From contig JAIXMP010000015.1 of NCBI GenBank assembly GCA_025677815.1, positions 620,001-684,000 of the forward strand: a DNA stretch of 64,000 nucleotides. Direction: 5' to 3'. This document shows, piece by piece, positions 30,430 through 43,800 of the stretch (its first letter is position 1; each line of letters opens with the position of its first letter). Source of the stretch: Phascolomyces articulosus (taxonomy: Eukaryota > Mucoromycota > Mucoromycetes > Mucorales > Lichtheimiaceae). Both the position numbers and the translations under genes were made by a program. The notes under the pieces were generated by a model. It ran no database searches, was not told the DNA's origin, and worked only from the letters and a program-made list of their open reading frames with translations.

Positions 30430-32227
30430 ATGGACGACGACATTGCAAATAAGGGGAATTTTTCAACATCATCGTCAGACACCAACAGTCCAGCTATTAC
30501 CATATCACTAAGTGATGACAAGAAACGACAAAGTGGAGAATATACAGATAGTAATAGAATTGAAGCCATGAGTATGTTTACATCAGCAACACCTACACCT
30601 ACGTCTACACCCCAACGATCATCGTCATTAAAAAAAGCAACCCATAAAACTGATCCTCCCACTACGACTACTACGACGACTACTTCCCCATCTCCTTCTT
30701 CATTGACATTTCCTTCTCCTTCGCCTTCTCCTTCAGCACCAAAACGATATGGACAACATAGCCGAACTCGATCGATTCATATATACAACAATGCATCAGG
30801 AGGTACACCCAACAGTAATAAACGACATCAAGAACGAAGAGGATCGTTACCTCCATTACAAATAGGTACCAATAATAAATTATCCAATGTGGACTTTGGT
30901 TCACCTATTCGATCCCCATTTGCTACCTCCATACCACCTTTACCAGAAAAATTATCTATTCAAATCGCTCATCCCAAATCGGACATGCCCTACTATGCAT
31001 TGCGAAGCAAGAGTATTTTAGAAAACTTGACCTATATTGGTTTATGGTACTTTTTCTCCACCTCACTATCACTCTACAACAAGAATTTAATGGGAAAAGA
31101 TCGATTCAACTTTAATTTTCCATTATTACTCAGCGCTATTCATGCCGGGATCCATGCATTGGTCACATCCATCATGATGTCCTTGGGGGGCGATCGATGG
31201 AATCCATCACAAAACAAAAACAATAACAAACCCATGATATCGACTCATGATTATCTATACAAAGTTGTACCTTGTGGTATTGCAGCCGCTTTGGAAATTT
31301 GTTGTGCCAATGCGAGTTTAATGTATGTCACACTCTCCTTTTATACCATGGTCAAGTCCTCAACTCCCATTTGGGTCTTGTTATTTTCTTTTATGTTTGG
31401 GTTCGAAAAGCCGCGGGTTCGGCTGGTGGCCATTATTGGATTAATGGTAGCAGGTGTTATCTTGACAGTCGAAGGGGAAACGAAATTTGATATGATTGGA
31501 TTCTTGTTGGTCTTGGTCGCCGCCATTGTTTCTGGATTAAGGTGGAATTTGACTCAATTGTTGTTACAACAGGATCGTTTGGGAATGGATAATCCAATTG
31601 CTACCTTGTATCATTTGAGTCCCATCATGTTTGTTACTATGATGTTTTTAAGTTTGGTATTTGAAAATCCTATTGATCAATTTCGGGAGTCTGAACATTT
31701 TGATAGTATTTTTCATGTGTTGGAATCCTTTGGATTAATGGCTATTGGTGGTTTTCTTGGTAAGTGGATTTTTTTTTGGGAGAAGGTGGGGAGAGAGAGA
31801 GATAGGAAGTGGTAGTGGTGGAGGTTTTTTTTTAATTCATGTATATATTTAAATTAAAGCGTTTTCATCTTATTTTAGCATTGGCCATGACATTGGCTGA
31901 ACTTTATTTAATCAAGAGTACTAATACTGTAACATTGAGTGTTGCGGGTATTAGTAAAGAAATTGTTATTATTACATTATCTGTAATATTTTTTGGTGAT
32001 GTATTAACACCTAAAAATCTATTGGGGTAAGTTGTCGTGATGATACAGAGGTTCTAATTCATATGAGGTAAATAGATCAAAACCACTCACTATTTTTTTT
32101 TAGTCTATTTGTATCGATCCTAGGAATAATTTGGTATAATTATTATAAATTAACAAAAGCAAAACAAGTAGAAAATGCACAATATCAGATGATTCCCATG
32201 CATACATCTAGTAAACTTGAAGATTAA
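30430..32227 (+). CDS. Nucleotide-sugar/triose-phosphate-type transporter (SLC35C2-like)
   Basis: Multi-pass transporter of the drug/metabolite superfamily, probably in Golgi or ER membranes. Exons 30430-31759, 31879-32026 and 32104-32227 give 533 residues. The first 180 or so residues are a Ser/Thr/Pro-rich, presumably cytosolic tail. The membrane domain follows, beginning SILENLTYIGLWYFFSTSLS with NKNLMG. Signature stretches are ASLMYVTLSFYTMVKSSTPI, GLRWNLTQLLLQQ and STNTVTLSVAGISKEIVII, all typical of the TPT/SLC35C group. GLRWNLTQL and the following NPIATLYHLSP are closest to SLC35C2/YMD8-like members. I chose the ATG at 30430. An in-frame ATG at 30331 would add 33 residues resembling translated leader. 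Substrate not determinable. The poly-Thr (TTTTTTTT) and Pro-Ser repeats in the tail are likely length-variable. Confidence 0.88.
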
Positions 32228-32811
32228 AAAAAACAGCGTGTTTTATTATTATTATTATTTGTCTCATGATATGATCATACAATGGATTCCACCCCCTTTT
32301 GAATAACCCACCCCTTCCTCTTCTTGAAATTTAAAATAATAATAATAATAATAATCAAAAACAGGTTTAGTACCTGGTAAGAAATCATGTACTTTTTTTT
32401 TTTTTTATAAATTTAAATATATGAAAAAAAAGGTTTTATATATGAATTGATTTAGAAAACAAAAATCCGTGGGATAGAATTGGATTTTTAAACATTTGGG
32501 ATAAGAGTAAAAAAAAAAAAAAAACAAAATTACACAAAAAAAAGGATAAAGACGAATATATACATATAGAGTAATAAGTAGTTAGGATGAAAGGGATAAT
32601 GAAATAAAAAAAAAGGTTTCTTGCTACAAAAGAGAGATATCATTATAAATACCTCTTTTTTTTTAAAAAAAAATGGATATAGAATAAGTGGGAGGAAAGA
32701 TAAAAGAATATAAGTTGTTATGTATACTATGTAAAATTGTTATGAAACATGTGAAAAAAAAAGATGGATGGATGGAAGAAAAAAAAATGATGGGTTCTTT
32801 TTTTAACAAGA
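32228..32811. other. Convergent 3' intergenic region
   Basis: AT-rich sequence between the 3' end of the transporter and the 3' end of the minus-strand MGCC gene. It contains (AAT)n near 32336 and many A/T runs. Both transcripts must end here; no specific terminator can be assigned. Confidence 0.5.
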
Positions 32812-33309
32812 TCAAGCTGCAATGGCAGTTGTTGGTGTTGTAGTAATAGTAGTATTGTTCTTGTCTAATGGTTCCTTTTCATCGGTAACGGGACTCACAC
32901 CTATACGACGAGGGCCCCATGTCATCTTGGGTGCTTTTTGATAGACTGTATCGGGTGGTCGAGGTAAAGAAGATAATGTGGATGGCAAAACATACTATTT
33001 ATTTTGTTTATTCATTAGTTCTTTTATTATTCTTTTTTATTATATGTAAATGTTTTCTTTTTTTTTTTTTTACCTCTGATTTTTGTTCCATGCGTGTTTC
33101 TTTAAATTGTGATTCATAAATCAAATGTGTTCCTTGACCTGTAGGTACTCGACGAGCAACACCATTATGATCGAGAACAACTTCATAAACTTTAGACTAA
33201 ATAATCATAGAGGTAAGTTATTCTATTCAATAAGTAAAAAAAAAAAAAAAACGATATACATTTGTAATAAGATGAAACCTACCTCTTCTGCTGACATACA
33301 ACAACCCAT
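32812..33309 (-). CDS. Small N-terminally lipidated (MGCC) protein
   Basis: Three exons, 33283-33309, 33074-33196 and 32812-32994, give 110 residues with phase-0 junctions throughout. The N-terminus MGCCMSAEE fits N-myristoylation at Gly2 with palmitoylation at Cys3/Cys4, so membrane anchoring is likely. The middle has VYEVVLDHNGVARRVPTGQG. The C-terminal third has KMTWGPRRIGVSP and ends in a Thr-rich tail. Exon 1 encodes only nine residues, so the lipidation signal sits in its own exon. Family not recognised. MGCC starts occur in membrane-scaffold proteins such as LAMTOR1, but I see no further similarity to it. The gene is short but the splice sites are good and the frame is protein-like. 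Confidence 0.7.
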
Positions 33310-35434
33310 GATTGATTTGATTTGATTGAATAAAAACGTTTGAGAGAATTGAATTATTTTAAAGAAGAAGGAAGAGAGAGAAGAAAAAGAAAAAGAAAAA
33401 AACAAATACGAATTTGAATCAGTTGTAAATGTGTGTGTGGATGTGGACTCTTATATATGCGTCATTTTGGATGAAACAATAGTGGAGTTTCTTTTTTTGG
33501 TGTAGGGAATAACTCTTCTATTTTAGAACTTTAGGGCATAAACATAGTAGCTTTTCAAAGTGCAAAAAAAAACGCGTTTCCAGCTTCTTTATGCTTGGCG
33601 CAGTAGAGTCTATTCCTTATTTGGCATCAAGCCTTTTTTTTTTTCTTTTTTTTTTTTTTAACGGGCCAAGCCTATCCGGAAGCACTACTTCTATTTTTAA
33701 ATCTGTCGATCAAAAAAAAGTGACGTACCTTTTTTTTTTTAACACTAAAAAGTTCAATGGTTGAGTTCATTCACTGCCATTCCATTGAGTATATTTATAT
33801 ATATATAAAAGATAAAACTAAAATCTATCATGATAAATTATAGAATAGGTTATTTATTATTGAATTGAGTATAGTAGACAATATATATATATATATATAT
33901 AAGTCTAAAAAAAAAGAGAGAGAGACCATAGTACACTGTTGACGTCCAAATACGGTCAGAATCACAACAACAACAATAAAAAAAAAGTTGAAAAAGATAT
34001 TTATATAACAATGGTTCTACCAAAGCGAAAACAAACACCTATCCATAATCCCTCTTCCTTTTATTTTCCTGTATCATTGTTGCACCCGAAAAAAAAGAAT
34101 AAGAAGAGAGGGACCAGCCCAAACATACTCAACAATGCGACGAGTTCATTAGGGTAAAGGGTGTAACCAACAAGAAGTGTATGTTTTTTGTAACTCGCTT
34201 TGAAAAAGTTACTAAATATAATTCCTAAAAGTTCAAACGGAACCATGTACTCAGCAAAAAAAAAAAAAAAAAGTCTTCTCAGCCATATGATGATTATTTT
34301 ACATGCATTTTATTTTGTTGTTATTTGAATTATAGGGTAGAGTTCAGTTCAATTAGAATCAAATCGTTTGACTTGTCATTTTTTACATGTGCTTCTTAGA
34401 CAATAACAATCTAAACATAAACAAAAAAACCTTTTAATTATCTTTTATAAATAACAACAATCCCAAATACTATTCACTACTACTATTACAACTAACAACT
34501 AAGAATAAAAAGATATGGACGAATGAGGCTTCGCTTTTATTTTGATATATAAGCCCATTTCTTTTTTCACTTAAGAATTTGAACGATTTAAAATAATAGT
34601 ATATATATAATTAAGAATATATTATAACTCAATATGTTTTTTTTTGTATTAAACCAATCATGAATTTGCATTCGTATTTATATAACGGATGTTTTGTTAT
34701 AATTATAGCAAATCTTGTTATAGTGGTGTCCTACTACTACTACTACTATGAAAATAATGCGCATCAAAAAAGAAAATTTGTTACTATTTTAATAATTGCT
34801 GTCATTTGTTGTGATCTCAAAATTTCGTATATATATATATATATTTTCTCTCTCAGCCAAAATTAATAAAAAAAAACCCACAGTCAGAATATAGTATGAT
34901 GATGACTATTTTTGTTTTGTTTTTTTTTTTTTTTAAAAAAAAACATCACATTAATAATATGAATCACAATTGAATCATCATTACACACGCACACACACAC
35001 ATAGAATATGGTCTATATTTAATCATTGAGTGGTATGGTTTTTTTTAATACAAGATGTTTTGTTTATGCAGAAAACAAAATGCCACGAACTAAAACTAAA
35101 ACTGATCTTCTCTCTCCTTCATTGAATCATTTGTCATTGATCAAAAACCAATCTTGGATTTCTATTGTATTCGAAAAAAAAACTCCTATTATGTTTACCA
35201 TGATGATCTTCCATCTTTTTTTTTTTGATACAAATAAAAAACTACAATTGTTTAGACCCTTCCCTCTCCTCCCCCAATTGATTTTCTTTTTTAAAAAAGT
35301 ATCAGTGTTGTTATTTTATAAAATTACAAAAAAAAAGAGTGTTTGTATGGTTTATTATATAGGAAAACAATGAAAATGGGGAGATAGATGAGGAGAGAAA
35401 GGATGAATGAAATGATAAGAGTAAGAGAGGGAGT
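33310..35434. other. AT-rich spacer, no gene seen
   Basis: Dominated by A/T runs, (TA)n near 33881-33900 and low-complexity frames. The frame at 35026-35373 and its neighbours are Lys/Phe-rich and overlap. Nothing protein-like on either strand. The right end is the 3' flank of UTP14. Confidence 0.5.
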
Positions 35435-36549
35435 TTATTTGAAAGGAGCATCGAGAGGATTGATAACTGTACCCAATTTAGTAAGTACTCTTGGTTTAGT
35501 AGCCTTTTGAAATGTATCACGCGTATTCCATTCTTTACCCACAGGTGCACGAAGAGACCGTTCATATTGTTCCATTGTTTGAAATGGATAAGGAACTTGA
35601 GTAATTTCATATTTTTCAATCTATTCAAACATTTTTTTTTTCTATTAGGTTTTCTCTTTTCATAATATTAATCAAACAAAAAAAAAAAAGTTTTACCTTT
35701 TTGTTTCGCTTTTCATTAATAATAACATTCATCAATTTTGCATCTTTTCGTTTCAATGGATCAATTCCTTTGGTCGTTTTCATCACCTTGTTCTTCTTCT
35801 TTTTCATACCCTTACCACCCCAAGAGCCCCAACCAGGTAATGTCAAATCTTCTGTTTGATCCCCCTGTTCTTTAATGGTGGCGGCTTTTTCTAATTCAAA
35901 TTCTTGTGTAACATTATCATTCGCAAAAGCACGCGCCACAAGATCTTTTTGTTGAAATGCTACTTTGTTGTTGGATGCATGAATCATGCCTGTATTGTTA
36001 TCATCTGAAGAATAATCTTCGTCGTCGTCACTTAATTGACTTGCTTTGACAGATGTTGTTGTTGTTTTCTTTTTGTTATTGGAGGAGGATGTTTCTTTCG
36101 TAATGGTAGTGGTAGTGGTTGTAGGTGTAGTAGTAGTAGTAGTAGTAGTAGTAGCAGGATCAGCCACAACAGTAGCAGTCATCTTTTTCTTGGATAACGT
36201 TTGTGATAAATCCAATGTCACTTCATCCACCTCTTCCGCTCCTTTACGTGACTTTTTGATTTTTTCAATATTTAATTCTGCTTTATCTTCAATTTTTCCC
36301 TTGGTCGTATTATGTTTCTTGGATGCTTTTTTACCCTTGACTCGAGATTCAACTTGTTGTAACCATGGACTGACATTATTATCTGAAGTATCCAAGGCAG
36401 CGTCCAAGGCGCTTTTGCCAATATCAACGGTACCAGAGGTACGTGTAGTATGAGATGCTGAATGTGCCAATTTTTTGATTTGACCCGCATCGTTTAATTC
36501 CACTTGAATATCGGATGATTTTTTAGGAGGATTGGATGCCTATCATCCC

Positions 36550-36584
<35 letters not shown>

Positions 36585-38617
36585 CATAGGTAAGTTTCTA
36601 TTCTATATTATCATCATTCATTAATCCCCCTCCTCCTCCTCCTTTAAAAAAAAAAGATCATTTTACCTTGGCCTTGACATGACCAAAAGACAATCGACCT
36701 GGATTATTTTGTACAATTTTACCATTGGATGAATCCACATTTTCTTCTTCTTTATCTTCGTCCAACCATTCTTTTTCAAAATCATCCACCATGGCTTTGG
36801 TGACCGCTAATTTACGTTTTTCAGCCTCTTGCATAAACTTCATACCAAGAAGGCCCTTTTTGGGTTGTTGGGTATCTTGAGTTTCCTCCTCCATCTCGTT
36901 TTGAAGTTGACGAATATCATTAGCAATGGTATCTCGATCTTCTGTATCACTTCCATCCGATCCTGAGTCATCCTCATCATCGCTATGAATTCCTTGAACT
37001 TTTTTCTTTAGTTCTTCTCCTCGTCTCAATTGTTCCAAAATAGCTTCTCTTGTTCCTTCATCTTGTTGTCCACGTGCCAAAGCTCGTTTCGCCCATTGAC
37101 TTGTATTTTTATGTTTTAATGTCATACGTTCTTCTGCTCTTGACATGGCTGCCTTCATTTGTTCATCTGCCGTCATATCATGATCTACTTCATGACCAAT
37201 ACCAGCCGCTTGTAATTCTTGACGTGCTTTTTCTTTTCTTTGTAACTTGCGATAGCTTTTGGATTTAATTTTTTTTAATCGCTTGGCTTTGATTTCACTA
37301 CGAAACATGAGTTCGCGCATCATTTGTAATTCTTGACGACGTTCTTGTACTTCTTCCACCGATAATTTGTTTAATTGTAAAGCTTCAAATTCTTCTAATT
37401 CTTCATCTTTCATGCCTGCAGCACTCAAAGCTTGTTCAATTTGTTGTTCCATACTGGTTTGTGCTGAAAATTGACTTGCCAACGTAGCACTGGTAATGTT
37501 TTTCTTGCGTCCACCAGCACCTTCGGAAGAAGATGAATTTTGTAATGGGAAATGTAAATGTTCCGCTTGACGATTTTGATTTACTGTGGCTTCCCATCGA
37601 GAGACTTCTTTGGTAGTTTCTTTATAAGCTGCTTGACGATCAGCACGATCTTGAAGACGTTTGGCCACAGGTGCTTCCAAAGCAGATTTCACCACATTTT
37701 TTCCTTTTCCATCTAATTCTAATAAGGATTTACGTAATGTGGTAAAAGATCCTTCATTTTCCATCGTATCCATCAAATCGTTCATGTCTAATTTTTTGTT
37801 TTCTTTTGTCGAAGATCGTGCAATCAAGTTGAATTCATTTTCGTCATAAACTTCAGTACGTTCTTGTTGACGTTGTCGTTTTTTGGCTAATTCAGTTTCA
37901 TCTCTTTTACGTTTCTTGGTTTCCAAAGATTCAATAAATTTGACATCGTCGATCGCATCTTCATTATCACTTTCTTCTTCTTCTTCTTCGTCCAATGACA
38001 TGATGGCTTCATCATCACTATCGTCGTCTTCTTGTTGTTGCATTAATGCTTTAACGGTATCTTTATGTAATGTATCATTGTCATCGTCTTCCAACATGGT
38101 TGATAAATCCATATATCCTTCTCCTTCTTCTTCTTCATCATCATCTTCTTGTTGTTCTTCTCCATCATCACTTTCATCCATATTAATTTCCTTTTCAGAA
38201 AATTCATCATTATCCTCTTCTTCCTCCTTTTTCGATTTTTTATCCTATTTTTTTTTTGGAAGGAAACGAGATCAATACCAAAAAACCATAATCAATGTTC
38301 AACTGATTATTATTATTATTATTCTTATTTACCTTGTTGGAACCCGAGAATTTAAAATGTTCAAATCGTTCTTCGTCAGAATCATTAAATGCATCATCAG
38401 AATCAATTTCTTCGTCGTCTTCTGAAGCAACCCCGTCTTGAGCGTTATATTCATAATCGTCCACTTCGTCCAAGTCATGACCTTTACGTTTTAAGGATCG
38501 TTCATCGTCGTCTGCTTCAAATACGTCATTAACGGACTTGCCTTTTCGGTTTTTATTATTTTTAGGTTTTTGGGGTAAGTTATTATTCCCTTTTTTTCCT
38601 TTTCTTTGAGGTGGCAT
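35435..38617 (-). CDS. UTP14: U3 snoRNP / SSU-processome protein UTP14
   Basis: Nucleolar component of the small-subunit processome, activator of the DEAH helicase Dhr1 in yeast. Four exons: 38333-38617, 36667-38244, 35697-36539 and 35435-35620. All junctions are phase 0, giving 963 residues. Order of regions: basic start (PPQRKGKKG), a very acidic Asp/Glu-rich third, then the conserved core with VAKRLQDRADRQAAYKETTK, SKSYRKLQRKEKAR and QWAKRALARGQQDEGTREAI, all diagnostic for Utp14. Next come LVARAFANDNV...EFELEKA, LPGWGSWGGKGMKKKK (a hallmark Gly/Trp motif) and C-terminal YERSLRAPVGKEWNTRDTFQ. A poly-Thr tract (near 36130) is a likely repeat insertion. A (TA)n run fills much of intron 2 (36552-36582). 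Confidence 0.95.
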
Positions 38618-39052
38618 GATATTATTAAACCTGGGGGGAAGTTGTATTAAAAGAGAGTTTCTGTTAAAAAAAAAAAAAAGTTACTTTGCAGGAGGGGGAA
38701 AGTCCATAAGCCACGATTAAATTTGACATGATTTTTTTTGTCGGATTCTCATTAAGGTCCCGCTATCCCAAGTTTTTCTGATAACATTTTCCCAAAAAAT
38801 CAAAAAAAGGATTATTATTATTATTATATTATAAGAAAAAAAAAGCACAATTACATAAGAGCAAAAAAAAAAAAAAAAAATTAAAAAAAAAAGTAGTTGA
38901 AATAATAATAAAAATAGATCATATTTGGAATAATAAGAAATAAAAAAAAAGGTTTATACAAAAAAAAAAAGAGTTGATAGTAGTAGTAGTAATAATAGTA
39001 AGTTCGTGTGTGTGTTTTTGGGTATGGGGATGATAATAAGGATAAGTATTAA
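38618..39052. other. Intergenic region between UTP14 start and BEM46-like 3' end
   Basis: AT-rich, with long A runs (38858-38900) and a TAG repeat near 38980. It holds the UTP14 promoter and the 3' UTR of the hydrolase gene. No open frame of interest. Confidence 0.5.
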
Positions 39053-40868
39053 TTACCAATTGGTACTCTTTCTTCTTCCTTGAAGCACATATTTTTTCTT
39101 TTTATGATTCGTATTGATCTTCATTTCTGGTGAAGAAGAAGATACCATGGTTTTATTGGATCCATTTTGTTCTTGTTGTCGTAATAACATTGATTTTCGT
39201 GGTAACACTCGACCTTTAAGAAAATTCCCAATGGCCGTAAAATATCCTGTTTGCATACATGTATCATTATGCATACCATGAGGAAATTGAACCCAATCTT
39301 TACTAACTCGACTTGAACATTGATCAAATAATCGTCGCATATGATGAGGAGGTACCAATTCATCACAAGCTCCTGATAAGAATAAGACAGGTGTCTTTTG
39401 AATTTTTTTTACACTATTTTCAGATGGCCAATGTTGATGACAAAGAAATGTAAAATGTTTTAATACAGGTAAGACGTGAGGTATTAACTTGGGCTAAAAA
39501 AATAATCATTGGATGTTGTTTTTTTTTTTAAACTGTTTAGTCAGAGGTTTTGTAATAGTAGTAGTAGTAGTTATAAGCTTAAGTAAAATATATATATATA
39601 TATAAAAATACCGTACGACGCTTAAAAATGTATTTTCAACAATAAGACCTGAAAAACAATCTTCATTTCTTGATACTAAATCAATAGCAACAGCACCTCC
39701 AATAGATTGTCCATAAGCAATTAATAAGGTTTTTTTCAAGATAGGATGAGCTTGAACATAATCCAATAATGTCTAATAAATACAAAGGGGAGGGGGAGAG
39801 AAATGAGTTCAATATCACGACTTTTTGTTCTTTTCCCTCCCACTTCACACTTTTTTCTCCTATTTTGTTTAAAAAAGATATTGTGTGTGTACCTGTGCGT
39901 CAATACGTAAACCTTTTTCATTTGGTTTTCCTTCACTTAATCCATAACTATTAGAAAGAAAGTTACAACACCATTCATTTTTTTATTAGTTTATCGAGTG
40001 AATGTCGTATTGTTATAAGTTGATAATATGTATATAAAATTGAGAAAATTTACCCTCGATAGGAAAGCATAACAACATTACAGCGATGTCTTTCATGAAA
40101 AACTTTTGCAATAGGTAAACGATGACCCTAAAATCATGATGAATGATAAAGATGATGATAGAAAAGGAGAATTTATATATATATATATATATATATACTA
40201 GAGTCAGTAAAAAAAAATAATAATAAAAATAATATCCTTTTTTTTTTTAATAATGGTTTTTACCATATTTCCAGCATTTGCCTATAAGAAAGAAAATAAT
40301 GTTCCTCATTGTATTAGATTTTACCATTATATATATTCATCAATGAAAAATTATAAAGAAAAAAAAATATAATTACTTGCATGAAAATAAAGAATAGTTG
40401 GTACATCACTTGCTTCTTTTGGATCTTCACTTATCATCATCACATAAGTGTGTAATCGAATATGATCTCGTGTCTTGAGTCGTTCTTCTATAAAATGATC
40501 GATTCCATAGTCGGATGGTTTGGCCACCTTTTTATTTTTTATTATTATTAATTATATAAAATTAAGTTCTACCCACACTCACACACTGTTCGTCTTTGTT
40601 TGATTTATTATATTATTATTTTATTTACATGAGCTCGTGAACCTTCTGGAAATGAACTTGGATAAATCAATTCAGATTGATATAGATAGAGAAGTGCAGC
40701 ACCTGTTAAACCAGCCAATCCATTTCCTAAAGATGACAAATTGGGTATCACCACAAAAGAAGAAGGTGTATTAGGTGAAGATCGAGAGGATAATGAAGAA
40801 GGTGGTGATGATAAAGATGATAATGATTCTTCATCTTCTCGGTCTAATAATCGATCTTTTTTTGACAT
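39053..40868 (-). CDS. BEM46/ABHD13-like alpha/beta hydrolase, membrane anchored
   Basis: Seven exons: 40629-40868, 40381-40527, 40264-40281, 40054-40127, 39893-39947, 39617-39772 and 39053-39493, giving 376 residues. After a Ser-rich start there is a hydrophobic anchor (NGLAGLTGAALLYLYQSE), then YPSSFPEGSR, as in the BEM46/ABHD13 family. The oxyanion-type HANAGNMGHRLP motif is split around an 18-nt exon encoding ANAGNM. Catalytic triad by family comparison: Ser201 in AYGQSIGG, Asp274 in SGACDELVPP and His305 in FPHGMHNDT. Intron 2 is a GC-AG intron (CAT|GCAAGT...TATAG); the others are GT-AG. Probably an ER or plasma-membrane hydrolase; substrate unknown. The tail after the hydrolase fold is basic and Ser-rich. 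Confidence 0.92.
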
Positions 40869-43800
40869 TTTTTTTTTTTAGAAAAAAAAAAAAAAAGAAA
40901 AAGAAAAAAGAAAGAAGAGGGAAAAAAATTTGGTTAAGGAGAAGAGAAGGAGAAAATCATTATTCAAGTAGTTTTGTTGGAAATGAACACATTTATGTTT
41001 TCAATAGTTTGTCTGTCTATAGAGTATGATAATGTTATATATATATATATAGGTAGAAAAAAAAATAGAGAGATAGAGTTAACAACAGTCTTGTTTTATA
41101 TATTAAACACGCTGATGACAGTAAAAAAAGGTAATAAAGCTTGAATATTTCTTATTGTGATTTATGCTCATCATTCAAGGAGAAAGGAGGGGAGAGAGAA
41201 AAAAAAAGGGGTGGGAGGAAGAAGATGAAGAAGAAGAAGGACCCACTTATTCAAATCCCCTTTCTATTATTTATTATTACTTACGTAGATAAAAATTGTT
41301 CTTTTGATGCCTCTCCTTCCTAAAATAATAAAATACAATAGAGCAAAGTCATCATTTTATTATTCTACAATATAAAATGGATTGGGATTCTAAAAGTGGG
41401 TTGTTGAAAAACAATCAAATATATATAATAAAGAAAGCACACCTCTTTGTTATTGACCATACGTTCTATAATGATATTTTCATTCAATATATTTTTTTTA
41501 CATGGATGACTTGTTGCAGGATGGATGACTATTACACTACCACGCAAACTTGTCAAAAAAAAAGGTTAATGTTGTTGTATATACTTATTTTTACAAGGAT
41601 AGTCAATATGAAATAAGGTATAGTATTAGATGGATGATGGTGGGAGGAGGGGGAAAGATCTATGATGGATTATATAAACTATAATTCTTTCATTAGTATT
41701 ATTTTGTCAAGAATGCAAGAGTCTATCAGATCACATATTTCGCATGAAACAAAATTATAAATAATTATTTCACTCCACTGTCTTCTTATTCATTCCTATC
41801 CTTTGATTTATTATAAGAGTGATGATGATCCAAAATGTTTTACAACAGGCTATTTATTGACATCATTAGTAGAGAGTAAAAGTTAAATGAGTTCCATGGA
41901 GTATCGGATTTATTATCATGATGTGATATGGATGAGGTTATTATTAATAATAAAAGGGTATCAAAAGTATCATGATCGCATATAAATGAACATGGATCTA
42001 TTTTTCTTTGCTACATGTACCCATTCCCATACCCATTTGACTTTATGTTTGTGAGATTTACAGGTTTTTGTGTCGATATACTTAATCATTGAGTCTGATC
42101 AAATGTTGAAAGACCGGTCTAATCCTCACTCAAAAGCCTCTCCCCAACAATACGAATGACGGGTCAATAAGACTTGCCCAAACCAGCTTCTGACATACGA
42201 GGGAGCAACTCAATGTAGATGGGGAAGCATGGACGCGTGGAGAAACAAGGGGCCATGGACCAAAAAACCCATAAACATCAACAAACGAACCCAGCTGCGT
42301 GCATGGAACAAATGATAATGACAGACGATCAACAGATTTGGCATTATATCATTGCACTAACATATAGATGGAAAGTTTGATCACAACACAGTATAAATGA
42401 TAATGTTACTCCAATTATGGTATGTACACAATTAAAAAAAAAAAAGAAGTCTACCAGAGTATGAAGGATCGATAGGTGTGAACATTTTAACACAACTTGT
42501 AAGAGGTCTCTCTCTGTATTAGAATAATATCAAATTTTTTTAATACACAATGTTATTGGATTAGCTTATATATTCTATTTCTTCAATGTTAAAGATGTGA
42601 AGTATAAACCTATATTTACCTGTCACTCTCATTACCATTCAAAAGTATTGTTCGATCATGTTCCAAAAAAGGTAATCGTTATCATTTTCTAATAAAGATC
42701 CTATATATGTTGATAGAGATAATATTCCCAATTTATAACAGCGTTTTTATTATTATTAAACATTTGTAGTAGGTAATCTACTGAAGAAAATGATGTAAAA
42801 ATAACTTTCACCTTATTCGAGATGAACTTCCTCATAAAACGTCGATATGTTGTTGCTATCGAAAACCATACAATTTTCTTCCAAATTCCTTTTTTTTTTT
42901 TTTTTTTTGATGATTGATGTTTTTAGTTTATATACGTACTACATCTCCTCCACGCATTTACATTGATACCACTTGTCAATTTTTATTTGAGGATACAGTT
43001 TTTTTATGAGGATCAGGGAGAGAAAAATTGTATTTGGCAATAGGATTACTTTTAAGGTATTGGATTTGTTTGACATTGATCACTTTTTAATACGAGAATT
43101 TTATTTTGGTAAGAGTCTTCCATAACACACACACAACTATATATTTAAGAATCAAAAAAAAAAAAGAAAATCAGATTATTGCGTTGTAAATACTCATCAC
43201 TTTATAATATGATGGAACAAGTTCTCCCACTTGAAAATTTTGAACACCAAAAAAAAAAAGTTGTAGCACTTGATAGTACTATATTTTTGCCACGAAGCAA
43301 TAATAAAGGGTTAGTATTAGTATTACATGGTGTAACCATTAGATATAATGCAATGCTTGTTCACTTTTAACTGATCGGATAAATATTAGGGAACAAAAAG
43401 GTTAATATCCTTTCCATCTTCCCTCTCCTATACACTATAGCAAGATCAAAAAGAAGTATTAGATTCATATCATTAAGTAGTATATAGTTGATAGGAAGAA
43501 CCGATAGTCCATTGAAACAACAAATTTAAAAAAATAATTGTTATTTGACCCCGGCCAAATTGAGATATACATCCTCAGTTTTAGTTGTACAAAAAAAAAA
43601 CAAAAAGTTGTTTCAAAAAGAAGTACAAGAACCTATTATTTGATCCTATTACTATTTTCATGATAGGGTCCACTACCTAATAGCCCAGTTCTCTATAATT
43701 TGATATACCAAATGTATTGATGATCATCCATTTGAAAAGAGAGTTGGTCCATAAAGATAGTAGCACAATTCGAATCTTCCTTTGTTCCGAATAAATAACC

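Noticed and set aside
36046..36453. 135-codon plus-strand frame (poly-Val) opposite UTP14
   Set aside because: It is the antisense shadow of the Thr-repeat and neighbouring coding sequence of UTP14.
37883..38425. 180-codon Ser-rich plus-strand frame opposite UTP14
   Set aside because: Antisense reading of the Asp/Glu-rich region of UTP14, which gives runs of Ser; no independent support.
43179..43370. 63-codon frame with ALDSTIFLPRSNNKGLVLVLHG
   Set aside because: Briefly resembles the start of a hydrolase, but no catalytic motif follows, no intron leads to more coding sequence, and the flanks are AT-rich.
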